From Bacteroidales bacterium (GTDB taxonomy: Bacteria; Bacteroidota; Bacteroidia; Bacteroidales; JAFGHD01), in the NCBI GenBank assembly GCA_016927695.1, contig JAFGME010000037.1:1-63643 (forward strand): DNA of 63,643 nt. The letters are read 5' to 3'. Under the pieces are notes generated by a model, which had not been told where the DNA came from, searched no databases, and saw only the letters and a list, made by a program, of their open reading frames with translations. The translations under genes and the position numbers were made by a program. Of this stretch, positions 36,377-46,192 are shown piece by piece. Each line of letters starts with the position of its first letter. Position 1 is the first letter of the stretch.

Positions 36377-37756
36377 ATGATGAAAACAACACACATAATG
36401 ATACTGTTTCCTTTGCTTGCAGCCATGCTATGGCTGCCGGTGAAAAACGCCTGCGGGCAAAAGGAAACTGTTAAGGTATACAAGTTTGATATCAAAGAGC
36501 AAATCGCCCCCCCTGTCTGGCGCACAACACAGAAAGCATTTCAGCAGGCCGCCGACACAAATGCAGCCATCATTCTGATCCACATGAACACTTATGGCGG
36601 GATGCTTGATGCGGCAGATTCCATACGCACCATCATCCTTAAATCGGAAATCCCGGTGTTTGTGTTTATCGACAATAATGCTGCCTCTGCCGGGGCTCTC
36701 ATTTCCATTGCCTGCGACAGCATTTATATGCATCCCGGGGCCAATATCGGGGCGGCAACCGTCGTGGACCAAACCGGAAAACCTCTGCCTGACAAGTATC
36801 AGTCATATATGAGATCGATGATGAGATCAACGGCAGAATCTTCGGGAAGAGATCCTGAAATAGCCCAGGCTATGGTGGATCCGCGTATCTCCATCGAAGG
36901 GGTGTCAGATACCGGACAAGTCCTTACCTTTACTGCGACCGAAGCCATGGCAAACAACTACTGTGAAGGCATTGCGAAATCCGTTGACGAAGTGCTTAAA
37001 CTGGCAGGCATAGAGAATTATACCATCATTGAGCAAAAACTCAGCTCTCTTGACAGAATGATCGGGTTCCTGATCAACCCCTTTGTAAGCGGCATCCTGA
37101 TCATGATCATCATCGGGGGCATATACTTTGAACTTCAGACGCCCGGAATAGGCTTTCCATTAGGCGCCGCCATCCTGGCCGCTATGTTGTATTTCGCCCC
37201 ACTCTATCTTGAAGGCCTGGCAGAACACTGGGAGATCATCGTTTTCATTACCGGAGTCATCCTGCTTGCCATTGAGATTTTTGTCCTGCCCGGATTCGGC
37301 TTACCCGGTATTGCCGGGATCATTCTCGTTGTAGCAGGGCTTACCCTCAGCATGGTTGACAACATTGGCTTCGACTTTACGGGTATTGCACTCAACACAC
37401 TGTTAATGGCCTTCTTTATTGTGGTGATCGCCATGTTCTTTTCGATTATACTTTCGTTTTATGTCAGCAGAAAAGTTTTCACCTCCACAGTTTTTGGCCA
37501 TCTTGCCCTGGATTCGGTGCAGATGAAAGACCAGGGATTTGGCACAACAGATTCGGTTTACAAAAACATGATCGGTCAGAAGGGTACGGCCCACACAGTG
37601 TTGCGTCCTGCCGGTAAAGTTAATATTGCAAATGATATCTTTGATGCCACTGCCGAAACAGGTTTTATTGAGAAGGGAAGCAGGATCATGGTAACAGGTT
37701 ACCAGACGGCTCAGTTGTTTGTCAGAAAAGCGGAGGAGCAAGTTGATGAATCATAG
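36377..37756 (+). CDS. NfeD-family membrane serine protease (ClpP-like domain plus OB domain)
   Basis: The 459-residue product has a signal peptide (to about NACGQ). A ClpP/crotonase-like protease domain follows (about 35-225): [17 protein letters not shown] and, at [14 protein letters not shown], the predicted nucleophile Ser in ASAGA. The middle holds four to five membrane helices (about 240-375), with [19 protein letters not shown] typical of long NfeD proteins. The C-terminus is an OB-fold ([17 protein letters not shown] onwards, about 395-455). Such proteins (STOPP) act with stomatin/SPFH partners in membrane quality control, but no SPFH gene lies next to it here. Its end overlaps the macro-domain gene by 11 bases. 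The start is placed at the signal-peptide Met. Confidence 0.88.
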   Translation: MMKTTHIMILFPLLAAMLWLPVKNACGQKETVKVYKFDIKEQIAPPVWRTTQKAFQQAADTNAAIILIHMNTYGGMLDAADSIRTIILKSEIPVFVFIDNNAASAGALISIACDSIYMHPGANIGAATVVDQTGKPLPDKYQSYMRSMMRSTAESSGRDPEIAQAMVDPRISIEGVSDTGQVLTFTATEAMANNYCEGIAKSVDEVLKLAGIENYTIIEQKLSSLDRMIGFLINPFVSGILIMIIIGGIYFELQTPGIGFPLGAAILAAMLYFAPLYLEGLAEHWEIIVFITGVILLAIEIFVLPGFGLPGIAGIILVVAGLTLSMVDNIGFDFTGIALNTLLMAFFIVVIAMFFSIILSFYVSRKVFTSTVFGHLALDSVQMKDQGFGTTDSVYKNMIGQKGTAHTVLRPAGKVNIANDIFDATAETGFIEKGSRIMVTGYQTAQLFVRKAEEQVDES

Positions 37757-38255
37757 GATAGAAGTCACCCACGCCGACATCACTACCTTGAAAACGGATG
37801 CCATTGTGAATGCAGCCAACAATTCACTTCTCGGAGGCGGAGGAGTGGACGGCGCCATCCACAGGAAAGCAGGGCCGCAATTGCTTGATGAGTGCAGGAC
37901 ACTCAACGGTTGTGAAACAGGAGGCGCAAAAATAACCCAGGGCTATAACCTGCCCGCCCGCTTCGTCATCCATACCGTGGGTCCTGTCTGGAGAGGCGGG
38001 AACAATAATGAAGATGACCTTCTTGCTTCGTGTTACAGGAACAGCCTAAGATTAGCCGGTGAAAACGGCTGCCACACCATCGCCTTCCCCGGAATTAGTA
38101 CAGGCGTGTACCGTTTCCCGAAGGAAAGGGCTGCCGGGATTGCCATTCAGCAGGTGAAGGATTTTATGGAGCATAATACGACACCCGAAAAAGTGATTTT
38201 TGTTTGTTTCGATGAGGAGAGTCATAACATTTATCAAAAACTTTTGAATAGATAA
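37746..38255 (+). CDS. Macro domain protein (O-acetyl-ADP-ribose deacetylase, YmdB-like)
   Basis: This 169-residue single-domain macro protein binds ADP-ribose. Motifs: [30 protein letters not shown] (about residues 10-39, cut here only for description), [22 protein letters not shown] and [12 protein letters not shown] (about 117-128). The Asn and Asp residues of the NAAN and GVDGAIH segments match the catalytic pair in YmdB/MacroD-type hydrolases. It is expected to remove acetyl or ADP-ribose adducts in the cytoplasm. The start ATG overlaps the nfeD-like gene by 11 bases in another frame, implying coupled translation. Confidence 0.92.
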   Translation: MNHRIEVTHADITTLKTDAIVNAANNSLLGGGGVDGAIHRKAGPQLLDECRTLNGCETGGAKITQGYNLPARFVIHTVGPVWRGGNNNEDDLLASCYRNSLRLAGENGCHTIAFPGISTGVYRFPKERAAGIAIQQVKDFMEHNTTPEKVIFVCFDEESHNIYQKLLNR

Positions 38256-38333
38256 AAATCAACCTCCTCAATCCATCAAAGTACAAATATATTTAATATT
38301 ATTGCCTGATAATAATTAAGCAGCGGCGTCCTG

Positions 38334-40844
38334 ATGATTCTTTTCAAATCCCCATATTTCCCGGTCTTCTTCATGATCATCTTTTCTCTCCTTTTTTGGC
38401 AAAAATCTACGGCCCAGAATAATGATAAAAGGTTAATGAACGCTTCAAGGACAACAGCGCCCCCAAAAATCGATGGTGAACTGAACGATGAGGCCTGGGC
38501 AACAGCCGAAGCCGCTACCGGTTTTGTACAATACCAGCCCTACAACGGAAAAGCAGCCTCCCTTCCGACCGAAGTAAAAATTGTATACGATGATTATGCC
38601 TTTTATGTGGGCGCTCTTCTTTATGACCCGCAACCCGACAGCATTTATACCGAACTCAGTGTAAGAGACGAGATCAACATCGCAGATTATTTCGGGGTGT
38701 ACTTTGATCCTTTCAACGATTTCATCACTGCATACGGATTTATAGTCACTGCGGCAGGTGTACAGGTTGACCTGAAATCGGTTGAGGGTTCCGGAGAGGA
38801 TGAAAGCTGGAATGCTGTTTGGAAAAGCGAAATTAAAATCACCGACACGGGGTGGGTGGCTGAGCTTGAGATACCCCATTCCGCTTTACGATTCCCAAAA
38901 ACCGGCAGGGAGCAGGTATGGGGTCTTCAGTTTTTCAGGCAGATTATGCGCTACCGTGAAACAGACACATGGAACTTTATTGACCGCAATGCAGACGGAT
39001 TGAACAACCAGGCCGGCCGGCTCACCGGGATTCACGATTTAGATCCCCCCCTGAGATTGTCCGTTGTGCCTTATCTTTCAGGATATGTGGAAAAAAACCC
39101 GGAACTTGACCACTGGAGCGCCTTTAGCAATTATGGCCTTGACTTGAAGTACGGCATCAGCGAAAGCTTTACATTAGATATGACCCTTGTGCCCGACTTC
39201 GGCCAGGTACAGTCCGATGATATCATATATAACCTCTCGCCTTTTGAAGTGTATTATGATGAAAAACGACCCTTTTTCATGGAGGGCACCGAGTTATTTG
39301 ACCGGGGAAACGTGTTCTACAGCCGGCGCATCGGCGCTACTCCCTCGGGGTACGATGCAACTGAAGACAGCCTGCTTCCCAACGAAATCATCATTGACAA
39401 TCCTTTATCCTCCCAATTGATCAACGCCACCAAAATTTCGGGAAAGACAAAAAAAGGACTGGGTATCGGGTTGTTCAACGCTATGACTTCCAATACTTTT
39501 GCAGAAATACAGGACACCCTAACGGGAGCATCAAGGAAAGTCACCACAGAACCTTTCTCCAATTACAATATGATAGTCATTGACCGGTCACTCAGGAATA
39601 ATTCATTTGTCAGCGCTTATAATACCAATGTTTACAAACCGGAAAATGAATACTCAGCCAATGTTTCGGGAACAGAATTCAAAATCACCGATAAAAAAAA
39701 CACCTATTCTGTTTTCGGAATAGGCTCTGTTAGTCAGCATTACGACAAGGGTGAAAAACCGGGGTTCGGGCATAAGTACTTATTGTCGGCCGGAAAAATA
39801 AGCGGCAGGTTTATCTATGAGCTGGAGCACAGTGCGGCTTCCGACACTTACGATCCGAACGAAATGGGTTATCTTTCGAAAAACAACGAATTTGAAAACC
39901 TGTTGTATCTCGCTTATAACCAATATGAACCACATGGTAAACTGCTGGAATGGACCAATGAACTGGAAATCTCCTGGGATTTTCTTTATCATCCCCGGAA
40001 GTTTACCTGGTTCAGCATAGATTATGACACCCGGGCCACCAATAAAAACCATCTTACGGTCTGGTTCAACAGTGAGCTGAAACCGGTAAACTCTTACGAT
40101 TATTACGAACCCAGGGTGTGGGGTTATTACTACACTGCTCCCCCCTCCTTATCTATGATGGCAGGCTATTCACCCGATTACAGAAAAAAATTCCTCATCG
40201 ACCTCCGTGCCGGCTACTTTTACTCAGGGCATTACCGTGAAGAGAAGTACTCCTTCAACATTAGTCCGAGGTTCAGAGCCGGCGACAAGCTCATGATCAT
40301 CCACCGCTTCGATTACAGTTACAACAGGGATGATATGGGGTATGTAACAGACACCACCGGAAATGACGGCGCACAGGCAATCATCTTTGGTAGAAGGAAC
40401 CTCGAGTTGTTCACCAACACCCTTACGGCAGAATACAAATTCACCCCCAGATCAGCTCTTTCACTCAGGATCAGGCATTACTGGATCACGGGAAAGTATC
40501 TTGAATTCTACGACCTGTTAACTGATGGATATCTGAAATCCAACCAATACCGGCAGGGAGACGACTTCAGCTACAATGCATTTAACATCGATCTGTTTTA
40601 TCAATGGAATTTTGCGCCCGGGAGCGAAATCAATCTTGTATGGAAAAACTCAATACATCATCTGGATGAAACCCCGGTATTTCCTGACGGTTTTTCCTCA
40701 AAAGCAGACATTCCTGCAAACTTTATTGACAATTTCCGGAATACAATCAACACCCCTTCCGCCAACAGCTTTTCAGTCAAAATATTGTATTATCTTGACT
40801 ACATGTACCTTAAGAAACTTCACAAAAAACCTTCAGAATCCTGA
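38334..40844 (+). CDS. DUF5916 outer-membrane barrel protein with N-terminal CBM9-like domain
   Basis: The 836-residue product has a signal peptide (to STAQ, about 27). A CBM9-like/DUF1083 domain follows (about 40-225): PPKIDGELNDEAWATAE, VKIVYDDYAFYVGALLYDP, WNAVWKSEIKITDTGWVAELEIP and RFPKTG. The rest is DUF5916 (about 235-836), with DLKYGISESFTLDMTLVPDFGQVQ, FEVYYDEKRPFFMEG and many amphipathic aromatic strands, typical of a beta-barrel. The role is unknown; the combination suggests an outer-membrane protein that handles a glycan. The end overlaps the stop of the opposite-facing sugar kinase by 12 bases. Confidence 0.85.
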   Translation: MILFKSPYFPVFFMIIFSLLFWQKSTAQNNDKRLMNASRTTAPPKIDGELNDEAWATAEAATGFVQYQPYNGKAASLPTEVKIVYDDYAFYVGALLYDPQPDSIYTELSVRDEINIADYFGVYFDPFNDFITAYGFIVTAAGVQVDLKSVEGSGEDESWNAVWKSEIKITDTGWVAELEIPHSALRFPKTGREQVWGLQFFRQIMRYRETDTWNFIDRNADGLNNQAGRLTGIHDLDPPLRLSVVPYLSGYVEKNPELDHWSAFSNYGLDLKYGISESFTLDMTLVPDFGQVQSDDIIYNLSPFEVYYDEKRPFFMEGTELFDRGNVFYSRRIGATPSGYDATEDSLLPNEIIIDNPLSSQLINATKISGKTKKGLGIGLFNAMTSNTFAEIQDTLTGASRKVTTEPFSNYNMIVIDRSLRNNSFVSAYNTNVYKPENEYSANVSGTEFKITDKKNTYSVFGIGSVSQHYDKGEKPGFGHKYLLSAGKISGRFIYELEHSAASDTYDPNEMGYLSKNNEFENLLYLAYNQYEPHGKLLEWTNELEISWDFLYHPRKFTWFSIDYDTRATNKNHLTVWFNSELKPVNSYDYYEPRVWGYYYTAPPSLSMMAGYSPDYRKKFLIDLRAGYFYSGHYREEKYSFNISPRFRAGDKLMIIHRFDYSYNRDDMGYVTDTTGNDGAQAIIFGRRNLELFTNTLTAEYKFTPRSALSLRIRHYWITGKYLEFYDLLTDGYLKSNQYRQGDDFSYNAFNIDLFYQWNFAPGSEINLVWKNSIHHLDETPVFPDGFSSKADIPANFIDNFRNTINTPSANSFSVKILYYLDYMYLKKLHKKPSES

Positions 40845-41768
40845 GATCATCTTTAAGGCAAAGCTTTCCGGAATGTAGTTCTCCCATCCCAAACACACAT
40901 GCGATCCGAACGCAGCAGCGGTTTCCAGGATGGATCGCCAGGTTTTTTCATTGGTTTGAGCGAGCTCTGCACGATGAATGTTTTTTAGGTACAGCTTATA
41001 CAGTATCCCTGCATTGAAGCTGTCACCGGCCCCGATGGTGTTAACTGCCTGAATGCCCGGTACATCCATGTTTATATTCAGGCGGTTGCTCAACAAAGTG
41101 ACCTGGCCACTACCCCGGGTATAGATCAATACCTTATTTCCTTCCCGGGACATTTTCCGGAAAACATCTTCAGCCGAAGCTGCGCCGAATATCAGACGGA
41201 AATCTTCGTCCGATCCTCTCACAATATCCGAAAAATATATATTTTCTTCAATGAAGGGCAATGACCGGTTCAAATCATCCAGATGTGCTTTTCTGAAGTT
41301 GGGATCGTACATCACAAGGCAGTTCTTTTTTAAAGCTTCACGGATGCAGATCAAAGTAAGCTTGCGGGAATCAGGGGCCAATGAAAAAAAAGATCCGAAA
41401 TGGAAATAGTCAACCCCCTCTGAGAAGGCAGGCACAATAAGTTGCCTTTCAGAAGGATACATCTTATAAAAAGTATAAGAGGCATCGCGTTTCTCGTCAA
41501 TGAACGCCAACGCCAGGGCTGTTTTTCCCGAGTCGTACATCCTGAGATAATCCGTGGAAACACGGTTTTCTGCCAGAAAGTCCTGCACCCTCCGGCCCAA
41601 AAAATCATCAGAAACTTCTGATACAAGGTGCACCGGCAGTTTAAGTCGTCCCAGGCTCACGGCAGTGTTGAGGCACGACCCGCCCGGAAGGGCCGACACC
41701 GCATTTCCCTTGTCGAAAACAATATCAAACACTGTTTCTCCCAGGCAAAATATGGCAGCTTTTTTCAT
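40833..41768 (-). CDS. PfkB-family carbohydrate kinase (fructokinase-like)
   Basis: This 311-residue ribokinase-fold kinase phosphorylates a sugar with ATP in the cytoplasm. The N-terminus ALPGGSCLNTAVSLGRL (about residues 25-41) is the PfkB first signature with the GG sugar-binding turn. The C-terminal signature NTIGAGDSFNAGILYKLY (about 245-262) carries the catalytic Asp in GAGDS. Sequence does not show which sugar; fructose is the common substrate among close forms. The start at 41768 is where homology begins; the longer frame reaching 41894 has no support. It overlaps the DUF5916 gene tail to tail. Confidence 0.9.
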   Translation of the reverse strand: MKKAAIFCLGETVFDIVFDKGNAVSALPGGSCLNTAVSLGRLKLPVHLVSEVSDDFLGRRVQDFLAENRVSTDYLRMYDSGKTALALAFIDEKRDASYTFYKMYPSERQLIVPAFSEGVDYFHFGSFFSLAPDSRKLTLICIREALKKNCLVMYDPNFRKAHLDDLNRSLPFIEENIYFSDIVRGSDEDFRLIFGAASAEDVFRKMSREGNKVLIYTRGSGQVTLLSNRLNINMDVPGIQAVNTIGAGDSFNAGILYKLYLKNIHRAELAQTNEKTWRSILETAAAFGSHVCLGWENYIPESFALKMISGF

Positions 41769-41887
41769 TTTCCTGTCATTATGAAATAAAGGTAAAGATT
41801 TTATTTCAATGCCACCCAAATTCACTAATTTTACGTGCTGCAGGAAGGAAGGCGGGATGGCCGTTTTTTTTACAGGCCGGCAAAACA

Positions 41888-42700
41888 ATGACAATGGGAC
41901 GGGAAAAAATCACCAGCACAAAGAATCCTGGAATCAGAAACCTTATAAGGTTACAGAAAAACAGGAACAGGAAAAAGGAAATGCTCTTCGTGGTAGAAGG
42001 TATGAGGGAGATACTCATGGCTCTCGAAGCGGGATTCATGGTAAATAGCCTTTTTTTCTGTCCTGATCTCTCAGGGGAGGCGTTACCGGAGCCCCTCCAC
42101 ACTGTTTTAAGTAAGCATGAGAAAGTTTTTGAAATATCCCAGGAGGTTTTCAGGGTCATTGCTTACAGGGAAAACCGCGAGGGATTGATTGCCGTGTTCA
42201 GGGCAGATAACCGGGGGCTCAGCACGATCAGTCTCCAGCCTCAGTCCATGGTTGTCGTTCTTGAAACCGTCGAAAAACCGGGCAACCTGGGAGCCATTGT
42301 GCGGACAGCAGAAGCAGCCGGCTGCGATGCCCTGCTGGTCTGCAATCCCCAAACAGACATCTACAACCCCAATGTCATCCGTTCAAGTCTGGGCTGCATC
42401 TTCAGGATGCCGGTGGTGGCATGCTCCAATGAAGAGGCGCTGGAATGGCTGAGAAATAACGACTTCCGTATTACCGCAACCTGGCTGGAAGCCTGCAAAT
42501 CCATCTTCAGCGCCGATATGCTGGGGAATATCGCCGTCGTGATGGGCTCTGAAGCGGATGGAATCTCTGATTTCTGGATACAAAACAGCGATGTAAAAGT
42601 GATCATTCCCATGTATGGAAGGGTGAACTCGCTGAATGTCTCAGCTGCCACCGCCATGGTCATCTACGAATGTCTGCGGCAAAGAAACAGCCTTTTGTAA
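41888..42700 (+). CDS. TrmH/SpoU-family RNA 2'-O-methyltransferase
   Basis: This 270-residue SPOUT methyltransferase has an N-terminal substrate-binding domain (about 1-105, KNPGIRNLIRL and FVVEGMREILMAL). The knotted SAM-binding domain has VLETVEKPGNLGAIVRTAEAAGCDALL (motif 1, with the catalytic-type Asn and Arg), AVVMGSEADGIS (motif 2) and VIIPMYGRVNSLNVSAATAMVIYE (motif 3). All three SpoU motifs are intact. It likely modifies a ribose in tRNA or 23S rRNA; the exact site is not predictable. Divergent from the sugar kinase. Confidence 0.93.
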   Translation: MTMGREKITSTKNPGIRNLIRLQKNRNRKKEMLFVVEGMREILMALEAGFMVNSLFFCPDLSGEALPEPLHTVLSKHEKVFEISQEVFRVIAYRENREGLIAVFRADNRGLSTISLQPQSMVVVLETVEKPGNLGAIVRTAEAAGCDALLVCNPQTDIYNPNVIRSSLGCIFRMPVVACSNEEALEWLRNNDFRITATWLEACKSIFSADMLGNIAVVMGSEADGISDFWIQNSDVKVIIPMYGRVNSLNVSAATAMVIYECLRQRNSLL

Positions 42701-42737
42701 CAGGAGTTAAATTTCAGCATAATTCCGGGATAATCTG

Positions 42738-42745
42738 TATTTTTG
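42738..42745 (+). promoter_or_regulatory. Candidate -7 element before the TPR membrane protein gene
   Basis: TATTTTTG, an exact TANNTTTG match, lies 20 bases before the ATG at 42765. The -33 box is unclear. Confidence 0.3.
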
Positions 42746-42764
42746 GTTGTTTTATTGAGCATTT

Positions 42765-44360
42765 ATGGCAAAAAAAAATAACAATGTAAGGAAAAACGGA
42801 TTGTCAGGATGGATTTTAGGGGGTATCCTCATGTTCACTGTCATCCTGTTCTCCAACTCCCTTACCAACGAGGTTCTTTATGGCTGGGACGACGGAGAAT
42901 ATCTTGCCAGTGAAAGCGTTCAGCAGTTCAGGGTGGGCGATTTCTTCTCCGGCTATTACCTGGGCATGTATCAGCCGCTCGGAGTATTGAGCCTGTCAGT
43001 CAATTATCTGATCTCCGGCGAGAAACCGGCTCCTTATCATCTTGTAAATCTTCTGATTCACCTGATCAACGTTATTCTGGTGTTTTACCTGATGCAGATA
43101 CTCACCCCGCGAATGGAGATCACCGGCCTTGTAACCCTGCTTTTTGCCATTCACCCCATGCATGTGGAAGCTGTTTCGTGGATTGCCACCCGGAGCAACG
43201 GCCTGTATTCTGCCTTTTATCTTGCGGCGCTGATCTTTTATCATCGATACCAGGAAAAAAAAACAGGCAAGGCCTACCTGCTTTGCCTAAGTGCATTTCT
43301 TTTGTCGCTCTTTTCAAAATCCATGGCTGTGACCCTGCCCCTGATCCTTCTGCTGATGGACTATTACCGTGAAAACACCCTCACCCGGCGTAATCTTTTG
43401 GAAAAAATCCCCTTTTTTGTGCTTTCCCTGCTTTTTGGTATCATTGCCGTTGACGCTTCCTCCGACTTCGGTCACATCAGCAACCTGGAGGTGGAGTATT
43501 CCTTTGCCGACAGGTTTTTCCTGCTTTCTTACGCCCTGGTTTTTTACATTTACAAAGCCATTGTTCCGGTCAACCTCTCGGCAGTGTATGCTTTTCCTGA
43601 AAAAACCGCGGCAGGCTGGCTTCCGGCGGAATATTATTTTTCTGCGCTTGCGCTTGCAGGTATAATACTGTTGCTCCTGGCGATCAGAAAGAGAAAAAAA
43701 GAAGTCGTTTTCGGAGCGCTGTTTTTCCTCCTTTCCATCTCGGTGGCATTGCCTGTGGTGTGGAACAGGATGCTGATGCTGGCCGACAGATACACTTACG
43801 TACCTTATACAGGATTATTTTTTGCCCTCGCTTTCGGGCTTACCGAACTGTTATCATCAAAAAAACCCTTTGCCCGCCAAATTAAAATGCCGGTGATGCT
43901 GGCAGGGGTAGCCCTGATTTTGTGGTACTCCATCACCACTTTTCAGCGAAACCTGATATGGAAAGATGCCATGACCCTGACCTCTGACATCATTGACAAA
44001 GAGAGGTCCGACATCGATGTGGCCATCGGGTATTTCTTCAGGGGCAACATACGCGACAGGATGAACGACATGGAGGGAGCGCTGAAAGATTTCAGCAGGG
44101 CCATCGAACTCAATCCCGGGTACACACTTGCCTATAACAACAGAGGCATCATTTTGGGGATAAAAGGGAATCTTGAGGAGGCGCTCGACGACTTCAATAA
44201 AGCCGTGAAACTGGAACCCGATTACAGGGATGCATATTATAACCGTGGGAATGTTAAGTATTACCTGAACTGGAAACAGGAGGCCTGCCTTGATTGGCAG
44301 AAAGCGGCCGCCTTAGGCTCAGAACAAGCCGAAAAAATCAGGAGTAAATATTGCAATTGA
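42765..44360 (+). CDS. Multi-pass membrane protein with C-terminal TPRs (TMTC-like, O-mannosyltransferase-like)
   Basis: The 531-residue product has about ten membrane helices and a GT-C-like layout. The first periplasmic loop YGWDDGEYLASESV (about 39-52) carries the acidic pair typical of GT-C enzymes, then YQPLGVLSLSVNYL, HLVNLLIHLINV and LLFAIHPMHVEAVSWIATRSN. Residues about 430-520 form two to three TPRs (GALKDFSRAIELNPGYTLAYNNRG, then the DDFNKAVKLEPDYRDAYYNRG pattern). Such TMTC/DUF1736-like proteins are thought to transfer sugars from a polyprenyl carrier to proteins, but I have not shown that here. Confidence 0.82.
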   Translation: MAKKNNNVRKNGLSGWILGGILMFTVILFSNSLTNEVLYGWDDGEYLASESVQQFRVGDFFSGYYLGMYQPLGVLSLSVNYLISGEKPAPYHLVNLLIHLINVILVFYLMQILTPRMEITGLVTLLFAIHPMHVEAVSWIATRSNGLYSAFYLAALIFYHRYQEKKTGKAYLLCLSAFLLSLFSKSMAVTLPLILLLMDYYRENTLTRRNLLEKIPFFVLSLLFGIIAVDASSDFGHISNLEVEYSFADRFFLLSYALVFYIYKAIVPVNLSAVYAFPEKTAAGWLPAEYYFSALALAGIILLLLAIRKRKKEVVFGALFFLLSISVALPVVWNRMLMLADRYTYVPYTGLFFALAFGLTELLSSKKPFARQIKMPVMLAGVALILWYSITTFQRNLIWKDAMTLTSDIIDKERSDIDVAIGYFFRGNIRDRMNDMEGALKDFSRAIELNPGYTLAYNNRGIILGIKGNLEEALDDFNKAVKLEPDYRDAYYNRGNVKYYLNWKQEACLDWQKAAALGSEQAEKIRSKYCN

Positions 44361-44363
44361 TCG

Positions 44364-44371
44364 TAATTTTG
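44364..44371 (+). promoter_or_regulatory. Candidate -7 element before the T9SS-sorted propeller gene
   Basis: TAATTTTG matches TANNTTTG and lies 15 bases before the ATG at 44386, only four bases after the preceding stop. Confidence 0.3.
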
Positions 44372-44385
44372 TAAAAAACAGGAAA

Positions 44386-45519
44386 ATGAAAATTTTGATG
44401 CTTATCACCACCGTCACTTTGACCTTCAGCCTCCGGCTGCCGGATGTTTCGGGGCAAAACCTGCAATATCCGGTGGATGTGTTGTACTATGAACCCGGGC
44501 AAACTTATTTCGTATCAAACTGGAATCAGGAAGGCGCCGGAAAGATATTCCGGGCAGACGGGGCCGGAAACATCACCGGCATTTTTTACACTTATCTCAA
44601 GTATCCCGGCGGTATGGCAATAGTCGGGGATGTGCTTTATGTTACCAATAATTACGACATCATCAACTACAACAAACCCTCCTACCTTGTGGGGATCGAC
44701 CTCAACTCCGGCCAGCAGGTACTGAACAGGCTCATCGATGCCGACCAGTGCTACTTAGACCTGATGGATACCGACGGCACAAATCTGTATTTCGGAAACA
44801 GCGTTAAGGATGTAATTTATAAATACAACATACAGGAAAATGATCTTACCGAACTTGTCCAGGCCAGCCAGCCCTTTGGACTTTGCTACGATTACATTCA
44901 CGGCCGCGTGGTTTATTTTGAAAGCGATTTTGTAACCTCAGTGATCAAATCGGTGAAGCCCGACGGAACAGACAAAAAAACGCTGTTGAACAATTTCAGC
45001 GGCTATCTGGAGGGGATCATCATGGACCACAACGGAAGGTTCTACTATTCGAGCTGGGGCGACGATTACGAATGGGGCAACGAGAGAGTCTATTCCAACA
45101 ATTCCACCTTCAGCAACCAGGTGATTGTTTCCACCGGCCACAACCGCCCTTTCGGAATGTGCATTATGCCGGAAAAAAAACTTTACGTCTGCAACTGGGG
45201 AGGCAATTCCTTCAGCTTCCCTGACATTTCAGAGTACCTGCCTGTAAATGAGAGTTCTCCTGCCCCGGAAAACTCACTCCTCCTCTCTCCCAATCCCTGC
45301 GAAGGGAAAAGCAGTGCGGTTTTTTCAGGGATGGCAGGCGTTGCAGGTGAACTGACTCTGACCGACCTCAGGGGAAGGGTTTTGTTCAATACGAGTGTCA
45401 ATATTCTGAGGGATGATTTCAGCGTTGATCTTGACCTGGCCTCACTCTCCGGAGGAATGTATTTCGTTACATTTCACGGTGTAAGTGTCCGGTTATCTCA
45501 AAAACTCATCATACAATAA
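44386..45519 (+). CDS. Secreted beta-propeller (SMP-30/NHL-like) protein with T9SS sorting domain
   Basis: The 377-residue product has a signal peptide (to about VSGQ, 24). A six-bladed-propeller-like region follows (about 28-285), with repeated blade motifs YPVDVLYYEPGQTYFVSNW, YPGGMAIVGDVLYVTNN, QPFGLCYDYIHGRVVYFES and RPFGMCIMPEKKLYVCNWGG. The last 75 residues are a T9SS type A sorting domain (LLSPNPCEGKSSAVFSG, ELTLTDLRGRVLFN, LASLSGGMYFVTFHG, QKLIIQ). It is exported across the outer membrane and probably anchored to the surface. The function of the propeller, perhaps lactonase or a binding role, is open. Confidence 0.87.
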   Translation: MKILMLITTVTLTFSLRLPDVSGQNLQYPVDVLYYEPGQTYFVSNWNQEGAGKIFRADGAGNITGIFYTYLKYPGGMAIVGDVLYVTNNYDIINYNKPSYLVGIDLNSGQQVLNRLIDADQCYLDLMDTDGTNLYFGNSVKDVIYKYNIQENDLTELVQASQPFGLCYDYIHGRVVYFESDFVTSVIKSVKPDGTDKKTLLNNFSGYLEGIIMDHNGRFYYSSWGDDYEWGNERVYSNNSTFSNQVIVSTGHNRPFGMCIMPEKKLYVCNWGGNSFSFPDISEYLPVNESSPAPENSLLLSPNPCEGKSSAVFSGMAGVAGELTLTDLRGRVLFNTSVNILRDDFSVDLDLASLSGGMYFVTFHGVSVRLSQKLIIQ

Positions 45520-45547
45520 TACTTAAACACATTCAAACAGAAGGATT

Positions 45548-46192
45548 ATGCTGCACGATATATTGCTGATACAGGATAAGCATCTGAAAGCCGGCGGGAA
45601 AATCATTGAAGAGGTACTCCGGAGAAAAAAGGACAAATTCATTCTTGGTATTTCAGGCGAGTCGGGCTCCGGCAAATCGGAGCTTGCCTTTGTAGTCGCC
45701 AAAGGACTCAGAAAGCATGGCATCTTCGCCAAGCCGCTGCACACCGACAATTACTATATGACCCATCCCCTGGAAAGACGTGACTGGAGGGCAAGGCATG
45801 GTATCGAAAACGTGGTGGGCTACAACGAATACGACTGGGATGCTATCCGGAAAAATATTCATGATTTCAAACATGGGAATAAATCGGAGATGCCCTGCGT
45901 GGATTTGGTCACCGAGCAGGTAGATCTCCTCATCACCGACTTCTCCGTTGTGGATATGCTAATCGTGGACGGACTTTACGCCATCAAAGCAGAAATGATC
46001 GATCTCAGGGTATTCATCGAACTGACGTATCTTGAAACCAAGGAAAAACATACCAAAGACGCCCGCGGCAAAGAGGTGATGGATGAAGTACGATGGGCCA
46101 CCCTGGCGCAGGAGCATAAAATGGTGCAGAGCCTTAAACCCCTCGCCGACCTTTTGGTGACGAAGGAGTATGAGGTGAAGGTTGCAAAATAA
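45548..46192 (+). CDS. Uridine kinase-like P-loop kinase
   Basis: The 214-residue product belongs to the uridine kinase/phosphoribulokinase P-loop group. The Walker A motif is GISGESGSGKSELAF (about residues 34-48). The HTDNYYMTHPLERRDWR segment (about 62-78) matches the substrate-binding region of uridine kinases (DxxxFY). YNEYDWDAI follows, and VVDMLIVDGLYAI (about 135-147) has the Walker-B-like Asp. Phosphorylation of a nucleoside or similar metabolite in the cytoplasm is inferred; the substrate is uncertain because close nucleoside contacts are not conserved enough to judge. Its 3' end overlaps the opposite-facing pRiA4b-type gene by 59 bases. Confidence 0.85.
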   Translation: MLHDILLIQDKHLKAGGKIIEEVLRRKKDKFILGISGESGSGKSELAFVVAKGLRKHGIFAKPLHTDNYYMTHPLERRDWRARHGIENVVGYNEYDWDAIRKNIHDFKHGNKSEMPCVDLVTEQVDLLITDFSVVDMLIVDGLYAIKAEMIDLRVFIELTYLETKEKHTKDARGKEVMDEVRWATLAQEHKMVQSLKPLADLLVTKEYEVKVAK

